Assembly (NCBI GenBank): GCA_003142095.1
Contig: PLON01000017.1
Coordinates: forward strand, 105,954 to 169,953
Length of the DNA: 64,000 bases
Source: Acidimicrobiaceae bacterium
Lineage (GTDB): Bacteria > Actinomycetota > Acidimicrobiia > Acidimicrobiales > RAAP-2
Direction: 5' to 3'
The translations under genes and the position numbers were made by a program. Shown here piece after piece: positions 35,144 through 44,621 of this stretch. Under the pieces are notes generated by a model. It did not search any database. It was not told the origin of the DNA and saw nothing but the letters and a program-made list of their open reading frames with translations. Numbering within the stretch: position 1 is the first letter of the stretch; each line of letters opens with the position of its first letter.

Positions 35144-35824
35144 ATGCAAATCATCCCGGCCCTCGACATTCTTGGCCAGGACGCCGTACGTCTCGAACAG
35201 GGTGATTACGACCGAGTACTCTTTCGTCAACCTCTCGAGGAGTTCATGGGTCGCCTCGTCGCAACGGCACCCGCTCTCATCCACGTCGTCGACCTCCAGG
35301 GCGCCCGCGACGGGGCTCTACGGCCAGAAGTCATCGAACGGTGTCGGAACGCCGCCGCAGGTATTCCTCTTCAGGTGTCCGGCGGTATTCGTTCGATCGA
35401 CGCCGCTCGGGCGGCCCTTGACGCCGGCGGCGCGCGCGTGATTGTCGGAACAGCCTTATGGAGCGAAGAGAACGCGTTGGCCACGTTCGTCGACGCCCTC
35501 GGCGATCAACTCGTCGCCGCCCTTGACGTGCGTGACGGACGGCTTGCGGTGCGCGGCTGGGTGTCAACTACCGAGATGAGTTTCTCCGATGCGCTCGCAC
35601 GCTGCTGCGACGCGGGAGTGACGCGCGTTCACGTAACGGCCATCGAACGAGACGGCACCATGCGCGGACCTGATCTCGCACTCTACGATGAAGCGTGCCG
35701 GAGCGACGTATTTGTCGTCGCCGCAGGAGGCGTGCGAAACGACGACGATGTCGACGACCTCGCTCGTGTTGGATGTGAAGCCGCCGTGATGGGAATGGGC
35801 TACTTGGCCCGACTCGGTCTGTAA
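35144..35824 (+). CDS. hisA: ProFAR isomerase (1-(5-phosphoribosyl)-5-[(5-phosphoribosylamino)methylideneamino]imidazole-4-carboxamide isomerase)
   Basis: A 226-residue TIM barrel, a HisF relative. IPALDILGQDAVRL holds the first catalytic Asp, VSGGIRS and GGVRNDDD the phosphate loops, and AIERDGTMRGPD the second catalytic Asp region. It is not in the main his operon but divergent from its regulator, so the same 30-bp region should control both. A dual HisA/PriA role cannot be ruled out from sequence. Confidence 0.92.
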   Translation: MQIIPALDILGQDAVRLEQGDYDRVLFRQPLEEFMGRLVATAPALIHVVDLQGARDGALRPEVIERCRNAAAGIPLQVSGGIRSIDAARAALDAGGARVIVGTALWSEENALATFVDALGDQLVAALDVRDGRLAVRGWVSTTEMSFSDALARCCDAGVTRVHVTAIERDGTMRGPDLALYDEACRSDVFVVAAGGVRNDDDVDDLARVGCEAAVMGMGYLARLGL

Positions 35825-35867
35825 TTCATCGCGATATTGCACGATCGTCGAAAGCGACGACCAAGTT

Positions 35868-35903
35868 GGGACGTTTGTCCCTAGGTCTGGGTACTTTCGC
35901 CCC
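35868..35903. promoter_or_regulatory. DosR-like box pair upstream of the DoxX gene
   Basis: GGGACGTTTGTCCC (35868-35881) fits the GGGAC-N4-GTCCC core of the mycobacterial DosR consensus. A second weaker copy, GGGTACTTTCGCCCC (35889-35903), starts 21 bp downstream, two helical turns. Both are followed by TAGG. About 75-110 bp before the DoxX start. Confidence 0.5.
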
Positions 35904-35976
35904 TAGGGAAGGGACCGTTCAGTGCGCCACACTGGCTTTGAGGTCTTGAAATGCGAGACCGGAAAGCAGGTTGGTC

Positions 35977-36630
35977 ATGCAAAATGTCATCAATGTCATT
36001 GGCGAGCCATCCGCGTTGCGCACCCCCCGTCCCCTCATTTGGCTACAGCGCTCAAAGTCCGCAGCTCTCGTCTGGACGGCAATGCGCGTGTGGCTGGGCG
36101 TTATGTGGCTCCAAGCAGGAGTCTCGAAGTTGTGGGGAGCGGAAAACCCCGCGTTCCTCCACCACGGCGGCGCGGGCGTCGTCGGATTCGCGTCACACGG
36201 TGTCGCCGCCTACAGCTGGTGGGGAAGTTTTCTGCACAGTTTCGTCGTGCCGAACGCTGGTTGGATCGGCATCCTCGTGGCGCTTGCAGAATTTATCGTC
36301 GGCGTCTGTCTCGCCCTCGGACTGTTCACCCCGTTCGCGGCCGTCGTCAGCTTGGTCCTGCTATTCACGTACGTAATGTCAGGAACGGCGAGCGTCTGCG
36401 CGTTTTACGCACTCTTCGCCATCGTGATCATCGCCATGTGGCGCACGTCAAGTTGGATCGGTGTTGACGGACTGATCGCGGGCTATCGCCAGCGTCGCCA
36501 CAACGCGACACCCACCAGTTCGGGCGTCACGCTCGGCGTCGTAGGACGCAAGATCAACGACCGAAAGGTCGTCACCCAATCGGCGGCAGCGAGCGACGTC
36601 ACAACTCCCGGCGCGCTCTCTATCTCCTAA
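35977..36630 (+). CDS. DoxX family membrane protein
   Basis: 217 residues with four TM helices. RVWLGVMWLQAGVSKLWG at the first helix and ALAEFIVGVCLALGLFTPFAAVVS-type residues in the middle are typical of the DoxX family, related to thiosulfate:quinone oxidoreductase small subunit and redox membrane complexes. ATG at 35977 chosen over TTG at 35971. The tail (after residue 165) is hydrophilic. The DosR-like boxes upstream suggest induction under low oxygen or redox stress. Confidence 0.82.
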   Translation: MQNVINVIGEPSALRTPRPLIWLQRSKSAALVWTAMRVWLGVMWLQAGVSKLWGAENPAFLHHGGAGVVGFASHGVAAYSWWGSFLHSFVVPNAGWIGILVALAEFIVGVCLALGLFTPFAAVVSLVLLFTYVMSGTASVCAFYALFAIVIIAMWRTSSWIGVDGLIAGYRQRRHNATPTSSGVTLGVVGRKINDRKVVTQSAAASDVTTPGALSIS

Positions 36631-36655
36631 GGCTGGCCTGGGGGAAGGCCACACA

Positions 36656-36686
36656 ACAACGGCGGTCCCTTGTGGGCCGCCGTTGT
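36656..36686 (+). terminator. Probable terminator hairpin after DoxX
   Basis: ACAACGGCGG-T-CCC, loop TTGT, GGG-CCGCCGTTGT: a 13-bp stem with one bulged T, 25 bp after the DoxX stop. Only a weak T tract (GACGTTCC) follows. Confidence 0.6.
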
Positions 36687-36789
36687 GACGTTCCTTCACA
36701 ATGTCGACGCGGGCCGTCGCATCACCGGATGCGACGCGCCAGCCGCACGGATGCGGATTCCTTCGAGTCCTTGACAGTACGAGATTGAC

Positions 36790-36879
36790 GTGGACGAAGT
36801 CGAAATGCTTCTCGAAGATGCCTACCGCTGCGTCGCCACGAAGCGACAACTAGCACTGCTTGACGCCGTTCGCGAATAA
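36790..36879 (+). CDS. Possible 29-residue peptide
   Basis: A GTG-started frame (MDEVEMLLEDAYRCVATK and on to LLDAVRE) gives an amphipathic acidic helix and ends 4 bp before the end of the convergent Fur gene. A TTGACA sequence lies at 36771-36776. No clear ribosome site and no recognised family. It may be chance. Confidence 0.22.
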   Translation: MDEVEMLLEDAYRCVATKRQLALLDAVRE

Positions 36880-36883
36880 GTTG

Positions 36884-37366
36884 CTACGACGTCGCCTCGA
36901 CTGCCTCCGCGCACGCCGCGCAGCGACCGAGCATGGCGAAGTGCCGCGGGTCGATTACGAATCCGTATTCACGCTGCGCCGCCGCGGTGAGGTCACGAAA
37001 GAATCCCTCGGGCGCCTCCATCTCTCCCCCACACATTTCGCAGACGAGGTGCCCGTGCGTCTCGGTGGCGAGGTGGTATGTGGCGGGACCGTGGCCGAGG
37101 TGCGCGTGCACAATCACGCCGAGGCGCTCAAGTTCGTCGAGGTTGCGGTAGATCGTCGAGAGGTGCACGTCTGGCGCAACGCTCTGGACCTCGGCGGCAA
37201 GCTCTTCGGCGGTGCGATGCGGACCCTTTTCAAAGAGACAGCGCAACAAGATACGCCGCGAGGTCGTGATGCGACCGCCCCTCTCGCGCAAACGATGTAG
37301 TACTTCTTCCACCGGGTCAACGTCGGGGTTGGCCTCGGGGCCGATATCGCTGGCGGGTGACCGCAT
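36884..37366 (-). CDS. Fur-family metalloregulator (Fur/Zur/Nur)
   Basis: 160 residues. Winged helix (TAEELAAEVQSVAPDVHLSTIYRNLDELERLG), then the metal part: HLVCEMCGGEMEAPEGFF and, at the end, GRCAACAEAV, giving the two CxxC pairs of a structural zinc site, and THGH/H residues for the regulatory metal. It is divergent from a nickel/cobalt transporter, which suggests a nickel-sensing Nur-like role, though Zur or Fur remains possible. Confidence 0.9.
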   Translation of the reverse strand: MRSPASDIGPEANPDVDPVEEVLHRLRERGGRITTSRRILLRCLFEKGPHRTAEELAAEVQSVAPDVHLSTIYRNLDELERLGVIVHAHLGHGPATYHLATETHGHLVCEMCGGEMEAPEGFFRDLTAAAQREYGFVIDPRHFAMLGRCAACAEAVEATS

Positions 37367-37379
37367 AGTGACAGATTAC

Positions 37380-37394
37380 TGACTAAATAAGTCA
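37380..37394. promoter_or_regulatory. Putative Fur-family operator
   Basis: TGACT-AAATA-AGTCA, a 15-bp inverted repeat, lies 13 bp upstream of the regulator start and 117 bp upstream of the nickel transporter start. The AT-rich palindrome and the divergent arrangement fit autoregulation and transporter repression. Confidence 0.55.
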
Positions 37395-37510
37395 AGATCG
37401 TTCTTGCGTCCAGTTCTTGTTTATGGCATGATTTCGCGAAGGAACGGGGGCACGTCGTGACGCCACGAAGTCAACGAGGTTTTCATCCCGTCGGGCGCGA
37501 ACGAGGGTAG

Positions 37511-38641
37511 ATGACGACTCTACAGACCCCCCCGACACGGCGCGCGCAACTGCGCAGCGCCCTGAGCCCCGAAGAATGGCGCCGCGCGAACTGGATGTTC
37601 GCTTCGATCGCCGCGCTCCACATCATTGGATTTGGCGTCTTCATCATCTTCGTCATCCCCGGGCACTACAAGGGGCTCGGCATCGGTATTTGCATCCTCG
37701 CGTACACGCTGGGTTCGCGCCACGCTTTCGACGCGGACCACATCGCCGCCATCGACAACACCACGCGCAAGCTGATGGCCGATCGACAAGGGGTCGAGGG
37801 AGCTCGTCGACCCCTCAGCGTCGGATACTTCTTTTCGCTGGGCCACTCGACCATCGTCGTGGCGATCGGCTTTGGATTCGTTCTCGCCGAAAAGGCCGTG
37901 TACGGAGCGGTCTCCAATAAACATTCTGGACTGGAACATTTTGGCGGGATCTTCGGCACCATCGTGTCGGCCTCGTTTTTGTACCTCATCGCACTCTTAA
38001 ATATCGTCATTTTGGTGGGCATCATGAGGGTCTTTCGCTCGATGCGCAATGGCTCTTTCGACGAGGCCGAACTCGAGCGCCAGCTGAACAATCGCGGGCT
38101 GATGTTCCGCTTCTTTGGTCGCTGGATGCGCACCATCGATAAAGAATGGAAGATGTACCCCGTCGGGGTCGTCTTCGGACTCGGCTTTGACACCGCGACT
38201 GAAGTGCTGCTGCTCGCGACGACCGCGTTCTTTGCTTCAAAGGGGTTGCCGTGGTACTCGATCATGTGCCTGCCGATTCTCTTTACGGCCGGCATGTCGC
38301 TTCTCGATACGCTCGACGGTTGCTTCATGAACCTCGCCTACGGATGGGCCTTCTTCAACCCCGTGCGCCGTGTCTATTACAACCTCGCCATCACGGGACT
38401 CTCTATCGCCATCTGCTTTTTCATCGGCACCATCGAAGTGCTCGGTCTCTTGCCGGGCGAACTTCATCTAAAGGGCGCCTTTTGGCGGTTGATGGCGAAC
38501 TTCAACCTCAACGCCGCCGGTTTCATCATCGTGGCCATGTTTATTGCTACGTTCCTCGGTGCCATGGCCTTCTGGCGCTACGGCCACGTCGAAGAGAAAT
38601 GGTCGTCACGTCTCAAGGCGACGAACGAATTCGCCGACTAG
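37511..38641 (+). CDS. Nickel/cobalt transporter, NiCoT family (HoxN/NixA-like)
   Basis: A 376-residue permease with about eight TM helices. The family signature RHAFDADHIAAIDNTTR is in helix II, with GYFFSLGHSTIVV, LGFDTATEVLLL and GMSLLDTLDG following. It imports nickel and/or cobalt for urease, hydrogenase or B12 enzymes, none of which lies in this window. Divergent from the Fur-family regulator with a palindrome between them. Its stop overlaps the kdpD stop by CTAG. Confidence 0.93.
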   Translation: MTTLQTPPTRRAQLRSALSPEEWRRANWMFASIAALHIIGFGVFIIFVIPGHYKGLGIGICILAYTLGSRHAFDADHIAAIDNTTRKLMADRQGVEGARRPLSVGYFFSLGHSTIVVAIGFGFVLAEKAVYGAVSNKHSGLEHFGGIFGTIVSASFLYLIALLNIVILVGIMRVFRSMRNGSFDEAELERQLNNRGLMFRFFGRWMRTIDKEWKMYPVGVVFGLGFDTATEVLLLATTAFFASKGLPWYSIMCLPILFTAGMSLLDTLDGCFMNLAYGWAFFNPVRRVYYNLAITGLSIAICFFIGTIEVLGLLPGELHLKGAFWRLMANFNLNAAGFIIVAMFIATFLGAMAFWRYGHVEEKWSSRLKATNEFAD

Positions 38642-41121
38642 GCAAGATCGTCGTCACCGTCCAGAGGAAACTGAAGAATCATCGTCAAACCACCGCCGGG
38701 CGTGTCCTCTGTGCGAATCTCTCCTCCTAGGAGTTCCATGAAGCCCGACGCGACCCAAAGCCCGAGCGAGGTCCCGCTCTCGCCGTTGTGTCGTTGCACT
38801 GGTTCGAAGAGTGCGGAAAGTTGCGCGCGGGTCACGCCGGGCCCGCGATCGATGACGAGAATCTCAATGGCATCTCCGGTGCTTCCAGCCGACACGCGAA
38901 TCGGCGAGCCAGTGGGCGAAAACCGGCAGGCGTTCGCGATGAAAATCGCGAGCGCGCGCTGGGCCAAGACGGGATCGGTGTTGAGACGCGGCAGGTCGTT
39001 CCCCACGTCGATATCGAGGGTGTGTCCCGTGGTGTCAACCGAGGCGAGAGCGTGCGTCACAATGGATCCGATGGTGACTGACGATCGCCGCACGACCACA
39101 CTGCTCGTCTCAAGGCGTCCCAGGTCGACGAGATTGTTCACCACTCGCGTCAGCCGCTGAACCTCGCTTTCAATGGCGAGGAGCCGTTCGCGTTGCACGC
39201 GCACCGGCGCCGTGACACCGCCGTCCAGCAGTGAGGTCACCTTGAATTGGATGGCCTCAAGAGATCCGCTGAGGTCCGTCGACATCGCACGCATCAGTCC
39301 CGAACGGGTCATCTCCGCTTCGGCGATCGCGCGCAGTTGTTCGGCGTCTTGGGTATTGGACACCATCCGCAGACCGTTCGCAACGCGGCCCGCAAATGCG
39401 CTCACCAACTGGCGATCCTCGCCGTCGAGTGATGCGCCCTCGAGAACCAGGGAGTAATTCTCGTCAATTGGAAACTGCGGGGCGGTCGTCGCGTCAACCA
39501 GAGCAGCTCCGCTGAAGACGTCGGTCTCCCACGTCGTGCCGCGTTTTGCCAAAATTGCTACACTAGAGGCGCCGATGACTGCTCGTAGCGAGTCGAGCAA
39601 GGGCTTTAAATCGTTGTGACTCGTACCAACCGTCGCGACGACTTTTGCCAAGATCTGAGCTTCAGCCCGCGCGCGATCGGCCTCGTACGAGCGCCGGGCG
39701 AAGCCGGTCATCACGAAGCTGGCACCCAGGGCAAAGACCAAGAACGCGAGCAACGACACCAAGTTGTCGGGCCGCGACACCGTCAAAATATGCAATGGAG
39801 GAACGAAGTAGAAGTTCTCGAGCAGGAACGCCGCCAAGGCGGCCACGGCCCCCACGATGAGTCCAGCCCACGCGGTGAGCGCTAACACGAGGACGAGGTA
39901 GCAGAGAAACTCCGTCGAGAGAGACAGACTCGAACGCACGTCGGTGAGGACCCACGTGACGAGCGCTAACGACGCGACTGTCGCGAGCAGACCCAATGCC
40001 TGTCGACGCCACGAGAATCGTTGCTTCTGTCGCCGAGCGTGCATGTGCGGAGGTCGTGCCTCTTTCGATGCAATGACATGCACGTCGAGGTCGGGCGTAT
40101 GGCGAAGTACTTTTTCGACGACGCCGCCGCCCGGGCGCCGTATGGACCACGGTCGACTCGCCCCGAGGATGATCTGAGTGCCCCGCTCGCTGCGGGCGAA
40201 GCCCACGAGCGCCGTCGCTCGGTCGTCGTCGACGATCTCTTGGTACTTACCGTCAAACTCGGTCACCAGCTCTTGGGCGAGCGAGGTGTCGACGCCTTCG
40301 CGGTGCAGTCCGTCGGCCGATACCACGTGCACGGCAATGATCTCCGCTCCCGTACGTGACGCCATGCGCGCGGCGCGGCGAAGGAGAACTTCATCGACCG
40401 CTGCGCCGGTCACCCCCACGATGAGCCGTTCGCGGGTCTCCCAGGTCTCGTTGATCTCGTGGTCGTCTTGATAGCGCTGCAATGCGTCTTCGACGCGGTC
40501 CGCCAACCAGAGCAGCGCGAGTTCACGCAGCGCGGAGAGGTTGCCCACGCGAAAGTAGTTCGACAGCGAGGCGTCAATCTTGTCGGCCGTGTAGATGTTC
40601 CCGTGCGCCATGCGACGGCGCAGCGCCTCGGGCGTCACGTCGACGAGCTCGATCTGTTCCGCGCGGCGAACGACGGCGTCGGGAACCGTTTCTTGCTGAG
40701 TGATACCGGTGATCTTCTCGACGACGTCGTTTACCGACTCCAAGTGTTGGATATTGACGGTCGTAATGACGTCAATCCCGGCCTCGAGCATCGCCTCGAC
40801 GTCCTGCCAACGCTTTTCGTTGGTGCTACCCGGGGCGTTCGTGTGCGCGAGTTCGTCAACGAGCGCGACCTCGGGCCGGCGCGCGAGAACTGCCTCCAAG
40901 TCCATCTCTTCGAGCGTGGTACCGCGGTAGTCGCGCACGACGCGCGGCACAATTTCCAGATCGCGCACTTGGGCGTCGGTGTTCGATCGTGCGTGGGTCT
41001 CGACGTAGCCAATTACGACGTCGGTGCCGCGACGTCGTCGGCGCCAGCCCTCGTCGAGCATGCGGTACGTCTTGCCAACTCCCGGCGCCGAGCCCAGGTA
41101 GACGCGGAGCTGACCGCGCAT
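38638..41121 (-). CDS. kdpD: KdpD-type sensor, phospho-acceptor histidine lost (pseudokinase)
   Basis: 827 residues with the full KdpD order: KdpD domain (1-210; Walker A GSAPGVGKT, VDELAHTNAPGS), USP domain (about 235-360, LIVGVTGA), four TM helices (about 380-490, DUF4118), GAF domain (about 510-600), HisKA (about 605-670) and HATPase (about 710-825). In HisKA the usual SHDLRTPL reads STDLSGSL: Thr 615 replaces the phospho-acceptor His (codon at 39277-39279). The ATP-binding residues IANACRFSP and DRGPG are kept. It cannot be a normal kinase. ATG at 41121 overlaps the upstream stop. A separate intact kinase is encoded at 46596. Confidence 0.9.
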   Translation of the reverse strand: MRGQLRVYLGSAPGVGKTYRMLDEGWRRRRRGTDVVIGYVETHARSNTDAQVRDLEIVPRVVRDYRGTTLEEMDLEAVLARRPEVALVDELAHTNAPGSTNEKRWQDVEAMLEAGIDVITTVNIQHLESVNDVVEKITGITQQETVPDAVVRRAEQIELVDVTPEALRRRMAHGNIYTADKIDASLSNYFRVGNLSALRELALLWLADRVEDALQRYQDDHEINETWETRERLIVGVTGAAVDEVLLRRAARMASRTGAEIIAVHVVSADGLHREGVDTSLAQELVTEFDGKYQEIVDDDRATALVGFARSERGTQIILGASRPWSIRRPGGGVVEKVLRHTPDLDVHVIASKEARPPHMHARRQKQRFSWRRQALGLLATVASLALVTWVLTDVRSSLSLSTEFLCYLVLVLALTAWAGLIVGAVAALAAFLLENFYFVPPLHILTVSRPDNLVSLLAFLVFALGASFVMTGFARRSYEADRARAEAQILAKVVATVGTSHNDLKPLLDSLRAVIGASSVAILAKRGTTWETDVFSGAALVDATTAPQFPIDENYSLVLEGASLDGEDRQLVSAFAGRVANGLRMVSNTQDAEQLRAIAEAEMTRSGLMRAMSTDLSGSLEAIQFKVTSLLDGGVTAPVRVQRERLLAIESEVQRLTRVVNNLVDLGRLETSSVVVRRSSVTIGSIVTHALASVDTTGHTLDIDVGNDLPRLNTDPVLAQRALAIFIANACRFSPTGSPIRVSAGSTGDAIEILVIDRGPGVTRAQLSALFEPVQRHNGESGTSLGLWVASGFMELLGGEIRTEDTPGGGLTMILQFPLDGDDDLA

Positions 41122-41864
41122 CAGACGTTGTGCTCGTTGTTCGTGAGACCGGCCGCCACCACGGTCGCGAGCAGTGCCGCAACGGCGCGACGCTCCTGGG
41201 TGATCGGTTCGCCGGGCGTCGGCGTGATGACGAAGCGACCAAGCTTGCGCCCGCGCCACTGCGTGACGATCTCCGCTTCGGGTCCGGGTATGCCCAATTC
41301 GTCAACGGGCCACCGCATTCCGACGTGCACAATTTCGCCACTGGTGAGGATGCGGGCCATTGGTGGATCCGACGGCCGAATGTCGAAGCGACAGTCGCGC
41401 AAGTTCAGAAGGTCGATCAACATGGGCTCCGCTCGCTCTACGAGGAGATCTCCCGTGGCCGTCTGGGCAACATCAGTCAGTTCGCGCACCATGGCAACGT
41501 AGCGCGACTCTTGGTTGGATTGTTGCGAGTGGCGGCGACTTCGGGCGGCAAGTTCGGTGAGCGCGATGCCCACAACCATCAAGCAGATAGTTATCTCAAG
41601 GGCAGCGCGACCTTGAATATCGAAACTGTTATAGGGACGGGTGAAAAAGAAGTCGAACCACAGCGTCGACGACACGCTCGCCAGATACCCGCTCAGTCGA
41701 CTTCCCGCGATTGCGATCGCAACGACGACGACCACGAGTACCAGAGCGGTCGCCGCGTTGGTGAACGAAGTCCGAAAGGGAACAAGCGCCGCCGTCACGG
41801 CGAGGGGGGCCGTGACGGCGAGCGCGAACATCACTCGCGGGCGATGTTGTCGCAACACCCTCAT
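41121..41864 (-). CDS. DUF4118-GAF membrane sensor-like protein
   Basis: 247 residues. Four TM helices of the KdpD-type DUF4118 module (FDFFFTRPYNSFDI is the typical loop), then a GAF-like domain (about 140-247). No HisKA or ATPase domain follows. It lies between kdpC and kdpD; its TGA overlaps the ATG of kdpD. It resembles the central part of a KdpD and may be a partner or a remnant of a duplicated sensor. The ATG at 41864 follows GGAGAGGGG. Confidence 0.8.
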   Translation of the reverse strand: MRVLRQHRPRVMFALAVTAPLAVTAALVPFRTSFTNAATALVLVVVVVAIAIAGSRLSGYLASVSSTLWFDFFFTRPYNSFDIQGRAALEITICLMVVGIALTELAARSRRHSQQSNQESRYVAMVRELTDVAQTATGDLLVERAEPMLIDLLNLRDCRFDIRPSDPPMARILTSGEIVHVGMRWPVDELGIPGPEAEIVTQWRGRKLGRFVITPTPGEPITQERRAVAALLATVVAAGLTNNEHNV

Positions 41865-41896
41865 CTGCGGCCCCTCTCCATCGTGTCGGCCGCCGT

Positions 41897-42532
41897 CTAT
41901 TTCAGCGCGGCGAGTCCTTCGTTCAACTGCAGCACGTCGATGTACTGCGCCCCGAGGAAGCCCCACTGCGCAGGGTGGGTCTCACTTACCACGAGCGCGC
42001 GAAGTTTGGACGAGGAGATTCCCGTCGCCTTCGCCACCATGGGGATCTGAACGAGCGCGTCTTGTTGGGAAATGTCGGGGTCGTAGCCCGAACCCGAAGT
42101 CGTGACGAGGTCGGGCGTCGGGTTCACTCCGCGCGCGTGCCAGTACTTGACGAGATCCTTCGTGTACTTGACGAGTTCCGCTGATTTCGGTCCCAGGTTG
42201 GTCGCCCCCGATTCGCCCGCGACACCGTTGAGGACCAGTGGGTCATCTCCGGGGTGTCCGGCCGGACTGGGGTTATTCTTCTCCGTGTCGGAGTAGGGAC
42301 CAAGGTCGTCGGGACGACCCTGAAAGACACAACTGCCAAGGGAGTGACCCGGGCACTTCGTGAGGTTCCACGGCTGGCCAATCAATGTTGAACCGTTGGC
42401 CGTCAATGAACCGTCGGCCTGGGACTTGAACAGAAGTTGGGATACGCCCGTGCCGGCGAAGGCATAGACGAAACCGAAGAAGACCAAACAGATCACTGCC
42501 AAGATCAGCGAACGGCGAAGGTGTACGAGCAT
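41897..42532 (-). CDS. kdpC: Potassium-transporting ATPase subunit C
   Basis: 211 residues with one N-terminal TM helix. The conserved SGSGYDPDIS, ALVQIPMVAKATG and LNEGLAALK motifs are present. KdpC stabilises KdpB and supports ATP binding. An insert of about 20 residues (GHSLGSCVFQGRPDD) sits between the usual GRPS-type site and the helix. 13 bp after kdpB. Confidence 0.95.
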   Translation of the reverse strand: MLVHLRRSLILAVICLVFFGFVYAFAGTGVSQLLFKSQADGSLTANGSTLIGQPWNLTKCPGHSLGSCVFQGRPDDLGPYSDTEKNNPSPAGHPGDDPLVLNGVAGESGATNLGPKSAELVKYTKDLVKYWHARGVNPTPDLVTTSGSGYDPDISQQDALVQIPMVAKATGISSSKLRALVVSETHPAQWGFLGAQYIDVLQLNEGLAALK

Positions 42533-42545
42533 TTCAATCTCTCTT

Positions 42546-44621
42546 TTAGTAGGCGTGCAGCGCGACGAGGATAAGGTCGATGAGCTTGATGAAGATAAAC
42601 GGCACGATGACGCCGCCCACTCCGAAGATCAAGACGTTTCGTCGCAAAATGACCGAGGACTTCGACGCACGAAACTTCACGCCTCGAAGGGCCAGGGGAA
42701 TGAGCGCAATGATCACCAACGCGTTGAAGATCACGGCCGACAAGACCGCGCTTTCGGGACTGTGGAGTTTCATGATGTTGAGCGCGCCGAGTGGATTGTT
42801 CTTCAGGCCGTAGGCGAAGACGAATATCGCCGGAATGATGGCGAAGTACTTGGCCACGTCGTTCGCAATCGAGAACGTCGTCAGCGATCCGCGGGTGATC
42901 AGAAGCTGCTTGCCAATCTCGACGACGTCCAGCAACTTTGTCGGATTGGAGTCGAGATCGACCATGTTTCCAGCCTCTTTGGCCGCCGTGGTACCCGTAT
43001 TCATCGCGACGCCGACGTCCGCTTGCGCGAGGGCCGGAGCGTCATTGGTGCCGTCGCCGGTCATCGCGACGAGCTTGCCGCCCTCTTGTTCCTGCTTGAT
43101 AAGGGCCATCTTTGCTTCGGGGGTGGCCTCGGCAAGGAAGTCGTCGACGCCCGCTTCTTGGGCGATGGCGGCGGCCGTCAAAGGGTTGTCGCCGGTGATC
43201 ATGATCGTGCGAATACCCATTTGACGCATCTCTTCGAACTTTTCGCGAATGCCCTGCTTCACGACGTCCTTCAGCTCAATGACGCCGATGATGTCGGGAC
43301 CGTCGGCGACGACGAGGGGCGTAGAGCCCGCGCGCGACACGCTCTCGACGATGACGTCAAGGTCGGGCGGCACTGTGCCACCGAGCTCCGTGGCCCAGCG
43401 CTTCACCGAGTCGCCCGCGCCCTTTCGAATCTGGCGAGAGCCAATGTCGAGCCCAGACATGCGTGTTGTGGCAGTAAAGGGAATAAACGCGTGGTCGCCT
43501 TCGAGCTGACGTTCGCGAATGTCGAAGAGCTCCTTGGCGAGCACCACAATGGAACGGCCCTCGGGAGTTTCGTCAGCGAGAGACGCGAGTTGTGCCACGT
43601 CGGCCACTTCTTGCTCCGTGTGGTTGCCCACCGGAAAGAACGTCGACGCCATGCGGTTGCCGAGGGTGATGGTTCCGGTCTTGTCGAGCAGCAACGTCTG
43701 CACGTCGCCGGCCGCTTCGACCGCGCGTCCGCTCATCGCCAAGACGTTCTTCTGGACGAGACGGTCCATACCCGCGATGCCGATGGCCGACAACAGTGCG
43801 CCAATCGTCGTGGGAATGAGACAGACCAATAGCGCCACGAGAACAACCACCGACACGCTGGCGCCACCGTAGTTTGCAAACGGCACGAGCGTCACCACCA
43901 CCGGAATGAAGATGATGGTGAGGACCGCAAGGAGGATGGTCAACGCGATTTCGTTCGGCGTCTTCTGGCGATTCGCACCTTCAACCAGCGTGATCATCCG
44001 GTCGATGAAGGTGTGACCGCGTTCGGCGGTGATGCGCACCACGATGCGGTCGCTCAATACTTTGGTGCCACCGGTGACGGCGGAGCGGTCACCGCCGGAC
44101 TCTCGAACAACCGGAGCCGATTCGCCGGTGATCGCCGACTCGTCCACCGAGGCGATGCCTTCGATGATCTCGCCGTCGGAAGGGATGACGTCGCCGGCTT
44201 CGCAGACGACGAGGTCGCCCTTGCTCAGATTGGCCGCGGCAATGAGCTCCTCGGTGCCGTCGGGCTTCAGTCGACGAGCTTCCGTCTCAGAGCGCATCTT
44301 GCGCAACGTCTCGGCCTGGGCCTTGCCGCGACCTTCCGCCATTGCCTCGGCGAAGTTCGCGAAGAGCACCGTCAAAACGAGCCATATCGTGATCGACCAC
44401 GTGAACTTGCTGGGGTGAGCAATGGCCTCGATGAAGGTAATGACTGATCCGACCAGCACGACGAACATCACGGGGTTCTTCACTTGGGTTCGCGGATTCA
44501 TCTTGCGAACCGAGTCACGAAGCGCTTGGCGCAGGATGGGCCCGTCAAAGAGTCCCTTCGCTTGAGCGACGCCGTGCGGCTCCGAGGGACCGGCGACGGG
44601 CTGATTGATAACTGTTGTCAT
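42546..44621 (-). CDS. kdpB: Potassium-transporting P-type ATPase subunit B
   Basis: 691 residues, the catalytic P-type ATPase. Phosphorylated Asp 313 in [11 protein letters not shown], the actuator TGES (165-168), ATP-binding KGAGD, and hinge [22 protein letters not shown] are all intact. Drives K+ uptake through KdpA. ATG overlaps the last bases of kdpA. Confidence 0.98.
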   Translation of the reverse strand: MTTVINQPVAGPSEPHGVAQAKGLFDGPILRQALRDSVRKMNPRTQVKNPVMFVVLVGSVITFIEAIAHPSKFTWSITIWLVLTVLFANFAEAMAEGRGKAQAETLRKMRSETEARRLKPDGTEELIAAANLSKGDLVVCEAGDVIPSDGEIIEGIASVDESAITGESAPVVRESGGDRSAVTGGTKVLSDRIVVRITAERGHTFIDRMITLVEGANRQKTPNEIALTILLAVLTIIFIPVVVTLVPFANYGGASVSVVVLVALLVCLIPTTIGALLSAIGIAGMDRLVQKNVLAMSGRAVEAAGDVQTLLLDKTGTITLGNRMASTFFPVGNHTEQEVADVAQLASLADETPEGRSIVVLAKELFDIRERQLEGDHAFIPFTATTRMSGLDIGSRQIRKGAGDSVKRWATELGGTVPPDLDVIVESVSRAGSTPLVVADGPDIIGVIELKDVVKQGIREKFEEMRQMGIRTIMITGDNPLTAAAIAQEAGVDDFLAEATPEAKMALIKQEQEGGKLVAMTGDGTNDAPALAQADVGVAMNTGTTAAKEAGNMVDLDSNPTKLLDVVEIGKQLLITRGSLTTFSIANDVAKYFAIIPAIFVFAYGLKNNPLGALNIMKLHSPESAVLSAVIFNALVIIALIPLALRGVKFRASKSSVILRRNVLIFGVGGVIVPFIFIKLIDLILVALHAY

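Noticed and set aside
38638..41121. KdpD as a pseudogene
   Set aside because: The whole 827-codon frame is open, all other domains are in order and the ATP-binding residues are retained. Loss of only the phospho-acceptor looks like a specialised role, not general decay.
42555..43832. 425-codon plus-strand frame across kdpB
   Set aside because: Shadow of KdpB on the opposite strand. All P-type ATPase motifs lie on the minus strand.
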